DNA of 64,000 nucleotides from Paractinoplanes aksuensis (GTDB lineage Bacteria > Actinomycetota > Actinomycetes > Mycobacteriales > Micromonosporaceae): the NCBI RefSeq assembly GCF_024137025.1, contig NZ_JAMYJR010000037.1, forward strand, positions 100,589-164,588, in the 5' to 3' direction. Shown here one piece after another: positions 8,594 to 16,702 of this stretch (within the stretch, counting starts at the first letter, position 1; the number at the start of each line of letters is the position of its first letter). The notes below the pieces were generated by a model. It had not been told where the DNA came from, did no database searches, and was given only the letters and a program-made list of their open reading frames with translations. A program made the position numbers and the translations under genes.

Positions 8594-9604
8594 ATGACCA
8601 CATTTCGTTCTGCCCAGGTCACCGCGCCGGGCGCCCCGTTCCGCATCGTCGAGACCGAGCTGCCCACCCCGGGCCGCGGCCAGGTACGTATCGCCGTCGA
8701 GGCCTGCGGCGTCTGCCGCACCGACGCCGCCTTCGTCAACGCCGCCTTCCCCGTGTCCTTCCCCCTGGTCGCCGGGCACGAGATCGCCGGCCGGGTGGAT
8801 GCCGTGGGCGACGACGTCACCGGGTGGGCGCCGGGTGACCGGGTCGCGGTCGGCTGGTTCGGCGGCCACTGCGCCGTCTGTGCGCCCTGCCGCGCCGGTG
8901 ACTTCATTCATTGCGTACGCCTGCAGGTGCCCGGCTGGGCCTACCCGGGCGGCTACGCCGAAGCGCTGGTGGTGCCCGTGACCGCCCTGGCCCGGATCCC
9001 CGACGGGATCAGCGCGGTCGAGGCCGCTCCGATGGGATGCGCCGGCGTGGCCACGTTCAACGGCCTGCGCCGCAGCACCGCCCGCGCCGGAGACCTGGTC
9101 GCCGTGCTGGGCCTGGGCGGTCTGGGCCACCTCGCGGTGCAGTTCGCCGCGAAGATGGGCTTCGAGACCGTGGCCGTCGCCCGCGGCGCGGACCGGGCGT
9201 CGCTGGCGGCGGACCTGGGCGCCCACCACTACGTCGACAGCGCGGCCGGCTACGTGGCGGCGCAGCTGCAGGCTCTGGGCGGCGCCCGGGTCGTGCTGGC
9301 CACGGCCGGCGACTCGGCGGCCATGAGCGCCACCGTCGACGGCCTGGCCCCGGCGGGCGAACTGGTCGTCGTCGGCGCCGATCCCGCGCCCATCGCGGTG
9401 AGCCCGTTCCAGATCATCTCGACATCGCGGACCGTCCACGGGCACCCGTCGGGCACCGCTCATGAGGTCGAGGAGACGTTGCGCTTCGCGGCCCTGACCG
9501 GAATCCGCCCCCGCACCGAGACGCGGCCGCTGGCCGACGTGCAGGCCGCCTACGACCGAATGCTCAGCGGCGAGGCCCGTCACCGGATGGTTCTGACGAA
9601 CTGA
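8594..9604 (+). CDS. Zinc-dependent alcohol dehydrogenase (MDR family)
   Basis: A 336-residue medium-chain dehydrogenase oxidising alcohols or reducing aldehydes with NAD(P). The catalytic-zinc ligands are Cys41 (GVCRTD) and His62-Glu63 (GHE); structural zinc is held by Cys93, Cys96, Cys99 and Cys107. The Rossmann motif GLGGLG follows at about residue 175. The protein most resembles the AdhA/propanol-preferring group. The ATG at 8594 is chosen because MTTFRSAQV is the usual family start; a GTG at 8570 would add eight residues. Its last 41 bp overlap the end of the convergent flavoenzyme gene. Confidence 0.92.
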   Translation: MTTFRSAQVTAPGAPFRIVETELPTPGRGQVRIAVEACGVCRTDAAFVNAAFPVSFPLVAGHEIAGRVDAVGDDVTGWAPGDRVAVGWFGGHCAVCAPCRAGDFIHCVRLQVPGWAYPGGYAEALVVPVTALARIPDGISAVEAAPMGCAGVATFNGLRRSTARAGDLVAVLGLGGLGHLAVQFAAKMGFETVAVARGADRASLAADLGAHHYVDSAAGYVAAQLQALGGARVVLATAGDSAAMSATVDGLAPAGELVVVGADPAPIAVSPFQIISTSRTVHGHPSGTAHEVEETLRFAALTGIRPRTETRPLADVQAAYDRMLSGEARHRMVLTN

Positions 9605-10556
9605 GCAGGCCGACCACGTAGCGGGCGCACCCCCACGAAACGCTCACGCCGGAACCGCCGTGGCCGTAGTTGTGCAGCACCACGGCGCCGTTGAGGCTCG
9701 TTCGCTCGGCCCGGACCCTGTCCCGGGCCGGGCGGATGCCGACCCGGCACCCGAGGACCTGCGCGTCGCGCAGCCGGGGTTCGAGCTCGGTGCAGCGGGC
9801 GATGATGCCGGCCACGGCCTTGTCGTCGGGTTCGACATCCCAGCGCTGCTCGTCGGCTGTGCCGCCCAGCACGACCACGTCACGGTGAGGTAGCAGGTAG
9901 GTGAGCTCGCGATCGGCGTCGGAGTGCTCGGCCAGGAACCGGTCGATGCCGGGGTTGCTCATCACCACCAGCTCGCCGCGGATGGGGCGCAGGGCGGGAT
10001 CGGGTACGAGTTCCCGGGCGCCCATGCCGGTGCAGTTGGCCACCACGTCGGCCTCGGTCGCCGGTTCATCCAACGTGGAGATGCGCCGCTGTTCGACGAT
10101 GCCGCTGTGCTTTGCGACGAACAGAGTCTGCAGATACTGCAGATAAATCGGCATGTCCACAAGGGGCACCCGATAGCTCCACCCCGTCGTGAAACCGCGG
10201 GGCAACTCCGCTCCGTCGCAGTACCGGAAGCCGGTCACCTTGGTCGCCCAGTCCGGGGCCTGAGCTGGGCCGCGAGATACCTCCTGCCCCTGGACCATGG
10301 CGACACCGGTGTCCTCACCGGGTTGGAGCGCCATCGCTTCCAGCTCGGTGAACGTCTGCTCAGCCCACTGCGAGGCGCGCTCGTCGTTGAGGAGGAACGG
10401 CGAATAGATCGCGCCGCCGGCATAGGACGTCGTGTCCGCCGCCTGGTCGGCCGACCAAACTCGAACCGAATATCCCGCCTCGGCCAGGCACAGGGCCGTA
10501 GTGAGGCCGGATACGCCACCACCGACGACAATGGCGTCCCCTGAGCGGTGAGTCAT
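9564..10556 (-). CDS. FAD-dependent D-amino-acid oxidase-type enzyme
   Basis: 330 residues with an N-terminal FAD-binding Rossmann fold (AIVVGGGVSGLTTALCLAEAG) and the C-terminal D-amino-acid/D-aspartate oxidase signature NYGHGGSGVSVSWGCA. The PIRGELVVM segment and the Tyr/Arg-rich substrate part (GWSYRVPLVDMPIYLQYL, VGIRPARDRVR) also fit. The expected reaction is oxidative deamination of D-amino acids, releasing imino acid and hydrogen peroxide. No signal peptide. Length matches the family (about 320-350). The 3' end overlaps the convergent dehydrogenase by 41 bp, so both stops are used without a terminator. Confidence 0.9.
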   Translation of the reverse strand: MTHRSGDAIVVGGGVSGLTTALCLAEAGYSVRVWSADQAADTTSYAGGAIYSPFLLNDERASQWAEQTFTELEAMALQPGEDTGVAMVQGQEVSRGPAQAPDWATKVTGFRYCDGAELPRGFTTGWSYRVPLVDMPIYLQYLQTLFVAKHSGIVEQRRISTLDEPATEADVVANCTGMGARELVPDPALRPIRGELVVMSNPGIDRFLAEHSDADRELTYLLPHRDVVVLGGTADEQRWDVEPDDKAVAGIIARCTELEPRLRDAQVLGCRVGIRPARDRVRAERTSLNGAVVLHNYGHGGSGVSVSWGCARYVVGLLSSSEPSGDGPRR

Positions 10557-10648
10557 CGGTTGAGCGTAACGGCATGTCCCAGCATCGTGAATATCTGGCC
10601 ACGGTAGGGAGAATTGCCATGGTCAACGCTTGCCGTTTGGAACGGGTC

Positions 10649-11485
10649 TTATCTTGCGTGCCCGAGCGCCAGTATCATGCCGTCGTAATCGTCGCGCAGG
10701 CCCCACGTCGGCACAGTGTCCGGCACATTGTCGGCATTGATGAACTGGCCGCGCTTGTCGACTGCGACGATCAAGCGCACGTCGGCCTTGGACTCTAAAT
10801 ACTCGCTGATGCCGTCCTCGTCCACACGGAATGCCGGGTATTCCTCTGCCGCGACACGGTAGCCGGTGGAGTTACGCATGAAGGCCGCGGCGAAGGGCGC
10901 CCCGGGCAGCAGCGATCCGAGGAACGCGTCCATGGCCCGCCGGAACTCGTCCGGGTCGTCGGTAATGGATTCCGCGACGAAAAACATGGTGCCCACGTGA
11001 TATCGCGCCGGCTGGTCGGCGAGATCGAACAGGCTGCCGCGCAGTGGCCGGCCCATACTGGCCAGCCGAGCCCGCGGATGGCGGGCGTACTTGGCGTACG
11101 TGGGGTGTTCGCGCAACATTCGCCAGAACGGATCCCAGCGAGTCGAGTAGCGTCGCACCTGGTCCTCGAGCCATGCGTAGTTCTGCGCCCCGTACTCGAG
11201 CAGGGTGATCTCGTCGCAGAGCGGCAGCATCGCCAACGCGGGATAGAGATTGGCCCCGCTTCCGACGTCGATGCCGATCCGCCGGGTGTCCGTGGGCGCC
11301 GGCTGGTCGCCGAAGAAATCGCGGACCAGTCGCAGGAAGCGCTGGTCGTCACCGCGGAAGAAGGCGTAGTTGTGCTTCCAGTAAGTGTGTGGTTCGAACG
11401 CGTCCCAGTCAGGTGCGGCGGGCGCCTGCTCAGGTGTGGATGAGGATCGCTTGACGACCCGGGTCACCGTGCGTTGCTGCTTCAC
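10649..11485 (-). CDS. SCO2525-family SAM-dependent methyltransferase
   Basis: 278 residues related to the NNMT/PNMT/TEMT small-molecule N-methyltransferases. The glycine motif IDVGSGANLYPAL is motif I and EITLLEYG the acidic strand binding SAM; KHNYAFFRGDD near the N-terminus resembles the YW--Y opening of that class. The GTG start at 11485 has GAGGAG six bases upstream. In Streptomyces the homologous gene sits in the conserved SCO2521-SCO2525 group; here it is separated from the other members by a decayed NACHT gene. The methylated substrate is unknown. I am fairly sure of the family, less so of its role. Confidence 0.8.
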   Translation of the reverse strand: MKQQRTVTRVVKRSSSTPEQAPAAPDWDAFEPHTYWKHNYAFFRGDDQRFLRLVRDFFGDQPAPTDTRRIGIDVGSGANLYPALAMLPLCDEITLLEYGAQNYAWLEDQVRRYSTRWDPFWRMLREHPTYAKYARHPRARLASMGRPLRGSLFDLADQPARYHVGTMFFVAESITDDPDEFRRAMDAFLGSLLPGAPFAAAFMRNSTGYRVAAEEYPAFRVDEDGISEYLESKADVRLIVAVDKRGQFINADNVPDTVPTWGLRDDYDGMILALGHAR

Positions 11486-11711
11486 CGAAACTCCTCGGAC
11501 TAAAGAAACCCTCGAGGCCTGGACACACTCTGTGCAGCATCACGATCACGATAGCCTCTACCGATTCCCGGTGAGAGATCTCGTAAAACCTCAGTGGTAA
11601 GAGCACATGTGTGCACAGACTCGCGAGGTTAGTGACGTTGTGCGCGGCACGACAATCGATTCTGCGGTTCAGTTGTCGTGGAGTGTGGAACGGAAACAAT
11701 GGACGAACGGT

Positions 11712-13651
11712 TCACCGCCCCGACGCTCGCAGGGTCGGCATGCGGTCGGGGTCGGCTTTGGGCAGCCAGCTCAGGGTCTGGCCGGCCAGCAGGCTGAGCT
11801 GGACGTCGGTGGGATCGGCAGCCAGTGTCGCAAGTTGCTTCCAGGTGCGGCTGTCGGCACGGTAGTGATCGGCGAGCAGGCGTACGGCGGCCTCTCGCAC
11901 CGACCAGTCAGGATCCCGCAGGCTGAAGTTGAGCGCCTCCCGAACACCCTTGCGATGGGTGAACTTGGACACCAGCAGGGTCAGAGCCTCCCGCCGTACG
12001 AGCATGTCCTCGTCCCGGCGGGCCGCGCGCAGCAGCGTCGTGAAGGTCCACGGCTCGTACGCGTAGCGCTCGCCCAGCACGCGCAGGGCCGCCTTGCGGA
12101 CGCTCGTGTCGTCGCCCTCGGCCCGTGCGGGTGCTAGCCGAGCGGCACGGCGGTAACCGCGAGGTCCAGCAGCTGATCGCCGACCGCTGCCGCACGGGTG
12201 ACGACCAGGCCGGCGCGAACCCGCCCGGCAAGCCGCTGGCCGAGGAGTGCACCACCATGCCCCCGGCGACTGCTGTACCACGTCGGTCAGGCGGGCATGG
12301 TCGGCGTCAGCCTTGTCGTTTCGCCCCGGCGATGATTCCAAGGACCACAGCCGAAGGAACTCGCCGATCTGGTCTTGGCCGAAATCTTGAAGCATGTAGT
12401 GATCGAACCTCGCTCGAGCGAAGACCAGCTGCGGGTAACCGAAGATGCGAGAGGTCACGATGACGCGGATGCCCGGGTTCTCCGCCCCGAGCTTGACTAT
12501 CTGCTCGGCGATCCGAGCTCGGTCGCGCACATCGAAGATTTCGTCCAAGCCGTCGAATATGAATAGAGCCGGGCCCCCTGCCCCCAAGTAGTCGGCGAAG
12601 GCTTCGTGTTCCAAACCAAGATCATCAAGTTTTTGGCGGTAGGCGACGTAACCGAGGAAGTCGGAGCACCGCCCTTCCGCCTCGAGGGCGGCGTAAGCCT
12701 GCAGCTCGATCAGGATAGGTACGTGGTCGGCGAGGAAGGGCGGCGGCCCACCGATGCTGTCATCGGCCGGCCGTAGCAATAGATAGCGCGACGTCGCTGA
12801 CTTGCCCGACCCTGGAGCACCGAGGATCACGATTGCCTGCCCTTGGGACGCCGCGATGACGTCGAAGAGCTGTTGGGCTGACTTCGCCGGGAACGGCCGA
12901 CGGACGTCGGCCGGCTCGAATGGGTCGGCCAGGTTGGTCGGCTCGTCCGTCGCCAGCTCACCGTTCTCGGTTGACCGGGCGAGCCACTCAGGCGGCAGCT
13001 CGGCCAACGGGAGGCCTGCCCGCACATGAGGCTCGACAAATATCGAGGCAAGTCTGATGCGGGGGCATCCGTCGGCGCGCGGCTCGGCTATCGGATCGAG
13101 ATCGAGTCCGTCGTACCGCCTAGCCAGGCTCTGGTAGTAGTGCTGCAAACGGTCATTGCTGAGAGTCGTCCTCGGCGCTTGTGAGGACCGATCCTGGGGT
13201 AGGTTGGCGACCGCCGCCGCAACCACACCTTGTAGGTCAGCCGGACCGCTGAAGAAGCTGACGACGTGTCGTTGTTGTAGCTCAGCACGCAGGGCCTTGA
13301 TGCGCATCGCCGCAGGCACCACGTCCATCGCCGTACGAGGCCACGGCGCATCGTCTGCCAGTAAAAGATCAGACAAGGAATCCCTAGCCGTACGGCTTCC
13401 CGATACTCCGCCTCTGTGATCGAGATGTCGTGGCCGCTGGGGACATGGCCGTAGTGCCACGCGATAACGCCGATGTAGAGGTCGCATCTGGCCACGTCAG
13501 CCAAGCACTTGTCGAGCGGTGGGGAGCTTTCAGCGACGTAGTTCTCCATCGCAAGGACGTCCACGGACTGGCGGGCAAGAGCAAGGCGGACCGCACCGCG
13601 GCAGTCTTGCAGATCGGAGAAAGTGGCAGACAGATATGCCCGGGTCATCAC
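11712..13651 (-). pseudogene. Decayed DUF4062-NACHT-HEAT NTPase
   Basis: Three blocks of one ancestral gene are visible. Block 1 (13651 to about 13365) is a DUF4062 domain (AYLSATFSDL...VAWHYGHVPSGHDISITEAEYREA). A one-base loss in the A4 run at 13363-13366 moves the frame; adding one base restores PCLIFLLADDAPWPRT. Block 2 is a NACHT/STAND NTPase with Walker A GAPGSGKS and Walker B LFIFDGLDEI, breaking off after HARLTDVVQQSP near 12265, so most of the NACHT C-terminal part is missing. Block 3 (about 12115-11712) is HEAT-like repeats (VRKAALRVLGERY, VREAAVRLLADHY). A 130-bp inverted segment lies at the 2/3 junction. Intact relatives are conflict-type ATPases that sense invaders; this copy is probably dead. 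Confidence 0.72.
12116..12245. repeat. Micro-inversion bounded by 8-bp inverted repeats
   Basis: CCTCGGCC (12116-12123) and GGCCGAGG (12238-12245) bound 114 bp whose plus strand, opposite to the host gene, encodes a HEAT-like stretch VRVLAERHGGNREVQQLIAD. Flipping the segment in the mind's eye joins it in frame, reading ...CTPRPVRVLAERH...KPLAEGDDTSVRKAALRV, into the downstream HEAT repeats. The repeats are perfect and stop exactly at 8 bp. Confidence 0.65.
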
Positions 13652-13823
13652 CCGTCCCCATGGCTGGACGCAGGTCCCTGGTCGCTGGACGTACCAGGCC
13701 GAGCTGGCGGACCGCCTAAGAAGGATGACGGGTCAGGCTGAATGGTTGTGAAAGACGACGCGGTGGGTTGGAATCGGGTTGGAAGATTCCGGAGAGGCCA
13801 GGTGACCCAACGATGCCAAAGCT

Positions 13824-14813
13824 ATGCACCCCGGCACACTGATGTTCGGCGAGATCCATACCGGACTCCTGCAGAACTCCACCGCACTTTCGAGTGAACG
13901 CGTTTCCGCGCTGCTCGACCTCGTCGTCGGTGAGCGGGTGCGCCGCTTCGAGCGCCCGGTCGCGCAGGCCGTCTCGCCGGACAAGCTGACCGGCGTTGAC
14001 TGCGACCTGCCGTCATCCTCCGGTCGTAGCGCCCGTGGCGTCGGCACTATAGTCAGCCACGCCATCGTGACCGGCGGGCACTGCGTCCAAGGCTCTTCAT
14101 ACGCCAAGATCGAACAGGTTCGTCGGCACGGCCTGCGTCTTCCGTGGTCCCACTACCTGGCCCGGCCCGGCACGATCGAACCGATCGGCAAGGTCAACCT
14201 GGCCGACGTCGCCGACGGGTTCCTCGGGGATCGACAAGGGGTTTCAGCGCTTGATGTCGGGGCTATCAGTGACCGCGCCATCGACGAGATTCAGGCGTCC
14301 CGATTGCTCGATCGTCTGCGTCCCTTCCGCAGCAGCCGCACGGTTCTACGGTGGGCCGTGTCGCGGGCACCTGACGGTTTGAACAGTGTCTCGTTCGTTA
14401 TCGAGTCCAAGACCGTCCGTACGCTGCTCGTGCGTGTCGACAGCGCACTCGAGGCCGAGTTGCCGGCCGACGCCATGCTGACGTTCGCCGAGGAACTGGC
14501 CCGGCGTGATTGGCTGCTGACCGTGGTGCTGTCGCTGCTCGACCGCAGCCTGGAGGCACCGGGCAACCGCCCGCACCTGATGTCCATGCTGCACCCGGCA
14601 GTCGAGTTCCTGCTGCACCTGTGGATGCCCAGTGCCCGTGTCGATGTGACTCTGCTCTCGCTCTGGGAATCGCTGGACCGGCAGGCGAACCTCTCGAATC
14701 AGTGGCGGACGTGTGTCGACCGCATCCGCGATCAGCTCAATCTGAGCACGATCGCGCTGCTCGAGGCTACGGCGCACGCAGCAGACCGGACCGGCAGGAC
14801 GACGGCTGCTTGA
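13824..14813 (+). CDS. SCO2521-family protein
   Basis: 329 residues, soluble, no recognisable catalytic motif. It matches the actinobacterial SCO2521 family by its opening (MFGEIHTGLLQNSTAL), by ERVRRFERPVAQAVSP...LTGVDC, and by VGTIVSHAIVTGG followed by QGSSYAKI and LPWSHYLARPGTIE. The C-terminal half is helical and Leu-rich. Start: the ATG at 13824; an ATG at 13842 begins exactly at the conserved region, and neither has a clear ribosome site. It converges with the SCO2522-type gene with no gap (TGATCA, each stop using three bases). It belongs to a conserved five-family set of unknown function. Confidence 0.8.
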   Translation: MHPGTLMFGEIHTGLLQNSTALSSERVSALLDLVVGERVRRFERPVAQAVSPDKLTGVDCDLPSSSGRSARGVGTIVSHAIVTGGHCVQGSSYAKIEQVRRHGLRLPWSHYLARPGTIEPIGKVNLADVADGFLGDRQGVSALDVGAISDRAIDEIQASRLLDRLRPFRSSRTVLRWAVSRAPDGLNSVSFVIESKTVRTLLVRVDSALEAELPADAMLTFAEELARRDWLLTVVLSLLDRSLEAPGNRPHLMSMLHPAVEFLLHLWMPSARVDVTLLSLWESLDRQANLSNQWRTCVDRIRDQLNLSTIALLEATAHAADRTGRTTAA

Positions 14814-15788
14814 TCAGTCTCGGTCGGCCACGAAGAGGTATTCGATGCGCTGCCACACCTCGGCCGGGAGCTGCAGGCCTTCGCGTTGAGCACGGGAACT
14901 TACCTGGTCGGCCACCACCTGCTCGACGTTGACCTGCTGAAGGATGGTGCGCACGGCGTGCTCGACGTTGAGAAATCGATGCCCGAGCACGGAGAATGTG
15001 GAATACGCACTGAACGGATCCGCAGCCGGATTGATCTTCACGATCGAGGGAAGGCGCTCCCATTCGTCAGGAAACTGTTCCACCGCCGTCGGCCGGGCGA
15101 CGACTTGGCCGTCGTATCGGAGGAGGCCGAGCCGTAACAGTTGCCAGATGGCCGCAAGGTAGGCGCAGGACCACACCTTCTCTTGGCCGCGCATGTCCCA
15201 GAGCTGCACGTCGAGGAAGATCGAATGGTTGTTGAGCGGACCGTTCTCGGTCGGAGGTTGCCAGCGCCGGTCGGCGCCGGACATGGCCGTGCCGGTCATC
15301 ACATCGGGACTACGTTGGCCGTTGCACAACCACCCGGACATCGTGGCGGGAGGGCGCACGCCGGTGCTCCCCGGCGGCGGATCCAGCACGATCCGGTCGA
15401 GTACGAGATCGGCCAGCGGAACGCCGTCGGCCACTGCGCAACCGCATTCCCGGGCGATGTAGTCGATCGTGACGTTCTGGCTCTCGGCTGCCTTGATCAG
15501 TAGCGGCAGCACCTCGGCCGGCGTGCTGAACCGGGTGAAATAGTCGTCGACCAGGAAACAGGTACTGACCCGGGGCCGGTGCGACGGCACCCTGCGCCGC
15601 AGGATGTTCGTCGCCGCCTCGACCCACGGGCGAATGCGCTCGAAGTAGGCGGCAAGACCGTCGAAGCCGGTCCTGAACTCCTCGAAGTAAAGGTGCCCGA
15701 GTTCGATCGACAGGTGAGAGAGCGGAGTCGATTCCGCGCGTCGCTGCGCTAACGATTCCCGAGTTTCGACGGACCAGGAGTTTGTCAT
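14814..15788 (-). CDS. SCO2522-family protein
   Basis: 324 residues, cytoplasmic, no transmembrane segment. Recognised by PLSHLSIELGHLYFEEF, the acidic strand STCFLVDDYF and by RECGCAVADGVPLADL...PPPGSTGVRPP and WLCNGQRSP. No known enzyme motif is seen, though the VDDYF strand and the conserved Cys-Gly-Cys could be functional. The start overlaps the stop of the upstream P-loop gene by four bases (ATGA), so it is the last gene of a coupled SCO2524-2523-2522 operon. It probably works as a partner of the P-loop protein; that is inference from coupling only. Confidence 0.8.
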   Translation of the reverse strand: MTNSWSVETRESLAQRRAESTPLSHLSIELGHLYFEEFRTGFDGLAAYFERIRPWVEAATNILRRRVPSHRPRVSTCFLVDDYFTRFSTPAEVLPLLIKAAESQNVTIDYIARECGCAVADGVPLADLVLDRIVLDPPPGSTGVRPPATMSGWLCNGQRSPDVMTGTAMSGADRRWQPPTENGPLNNHSIFLDVQLWDMRGQEKVWSCAYLAAIWQLLRLGLLRYDGQVVARPTAVEQFPDEWERLPSIVKINPAADPFSAYSTFSVLGHRFLNVEHAVRTILQQVNVEQVVADQVSSRAQREGLQLPAEVWQRIEYLFVADRD

Positions 15789-16702
15789 TGCGGCTCCCAG
15801 GCCGAGTCGTCCACGATGTTTCTAGCTAGCTTCTCGAACGCCGCCCTCGTCGCCTCATTGGCGATACCCCGCATCAGCACGTCGTTGTCGGATATGAGCT
15901 GCTCGCGCCACTGCAGAACGGGGTCGAGGGGGATGCTGCCGAGCAGCAGTGAGCGCCCGACGCGCAACTGACCGGCCAGGTCTTTCAGGTACGCGTCGCA
16001 GATGCGCAGCCAAGCGACCTGTTCCGGCTGCAGACCGGCCAACTCGACGGAGTCGGGGTTGACGACGGCGGTGTGGACGAACCGAAGGGTGTTCTTCAGC
16101 GTCCGCGCACTGTGACCGAGCTCCTCGCCGGTGGTCAGGATGCCGCGATCGCCGTACACGAGGCCGGAGGCCGCGATCACGTGCTGCCTGGTCCAACGGT
16201 GATAGATCAGCCAACGGCTCTTCACCGCCTCCATCGACGGATGGGCCGTGGCGGCGAGGACCAGTTCCAGCGCGTGCGACCGGCCCCCGCTCAGGTCGAC
16301 CAGGCAGAGGTCGAACTCTTCGTCGAGTCGCAGGAAGAGGCTGCAACAGCGTTCGACCGTCTCGGCGGAGTGGCTGAACTCGCCGCTGGCGATGTCGCCC
16401 GGCATGAGCACCATACGGCCAGCGCCGGCCGGCCGGCCGCGTAGCTCGCGGCGGTCGGACTCCTCCCAGATGTCCAGCCGTTGCGGCGCACCCGTGATGC
16501 CTCGCAGATAGGCGTGTAACCCGCCGACCTTGGTCCCGCGCTCGACCGAGCCGAGATCGAAGATAGCCCCCGATGTCGGCGAACCGAAGTCGAAGTCGAG
16601 GTAGCAGACGTCGTTGCCCTGCAGAGCGCTGCGGTATATGACATTGCTGCTGGTCACCGAGCGGCCGGTGCCGCCCTTGTCGGAGGCTGCGAAGATCAGC
16701 AT
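15785..16702 (-). CDS. SCO2523-family variant P-loop protein
   Basis: 305 residues of the MinD/ParA-like (SIMIBI) P-loop class. The N-terminus LIFAASDKGGTGRSVTSSN has the deviant Walker A order KGGTGRS: the first lysine of the ParA type is present, but Arg stands where GK(T/S) is expected. The strand CYLDFDFGSPTSG matches switch I, and DLCLVDLSGGRSHALEL matches the Walker B/switch II region. Such proteins form nucleotide-dependent dimers that position or load partner proteins. The start shares one base with the upstream stop (TGATG) and its stop overlaps the next start (ATGA). Confidence 0.82.
   Translation of the reverse strand: MLIFAASDKGGTGRSVTSSNVIYRSALQGNDVCYLDFDFGSPTSGAIFDLGSVERGTKVGGLHAYLRGITGAPQRLDIWEESDRRELRGRPAGAGRMVLMPGDIASGEFSHSAETVERCCSLFLRLDEEFDLCLVDLSGGRSHALELVLAATAHPSMEAVKSRWLIYHRWTRQHVIAASGLVYGDRGILTTGEELGHSARTLKNTLRFVHTAVVNPDSVELAGLQPEQVAWLRICDAYLKDLAGQLRVGRSLLLGSIPLDPVLQWREQLISDNDVLMRGIANEATRAAFEKLARNIVDDSAWEPQ

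Noticed and set aside
10557..10648. Gap between the flavoenzyme and SCO2525-type genes checked for a small gene
   Set aside because: No frame with a ribosome site or recognisable motif; appears to be a promoter region only.
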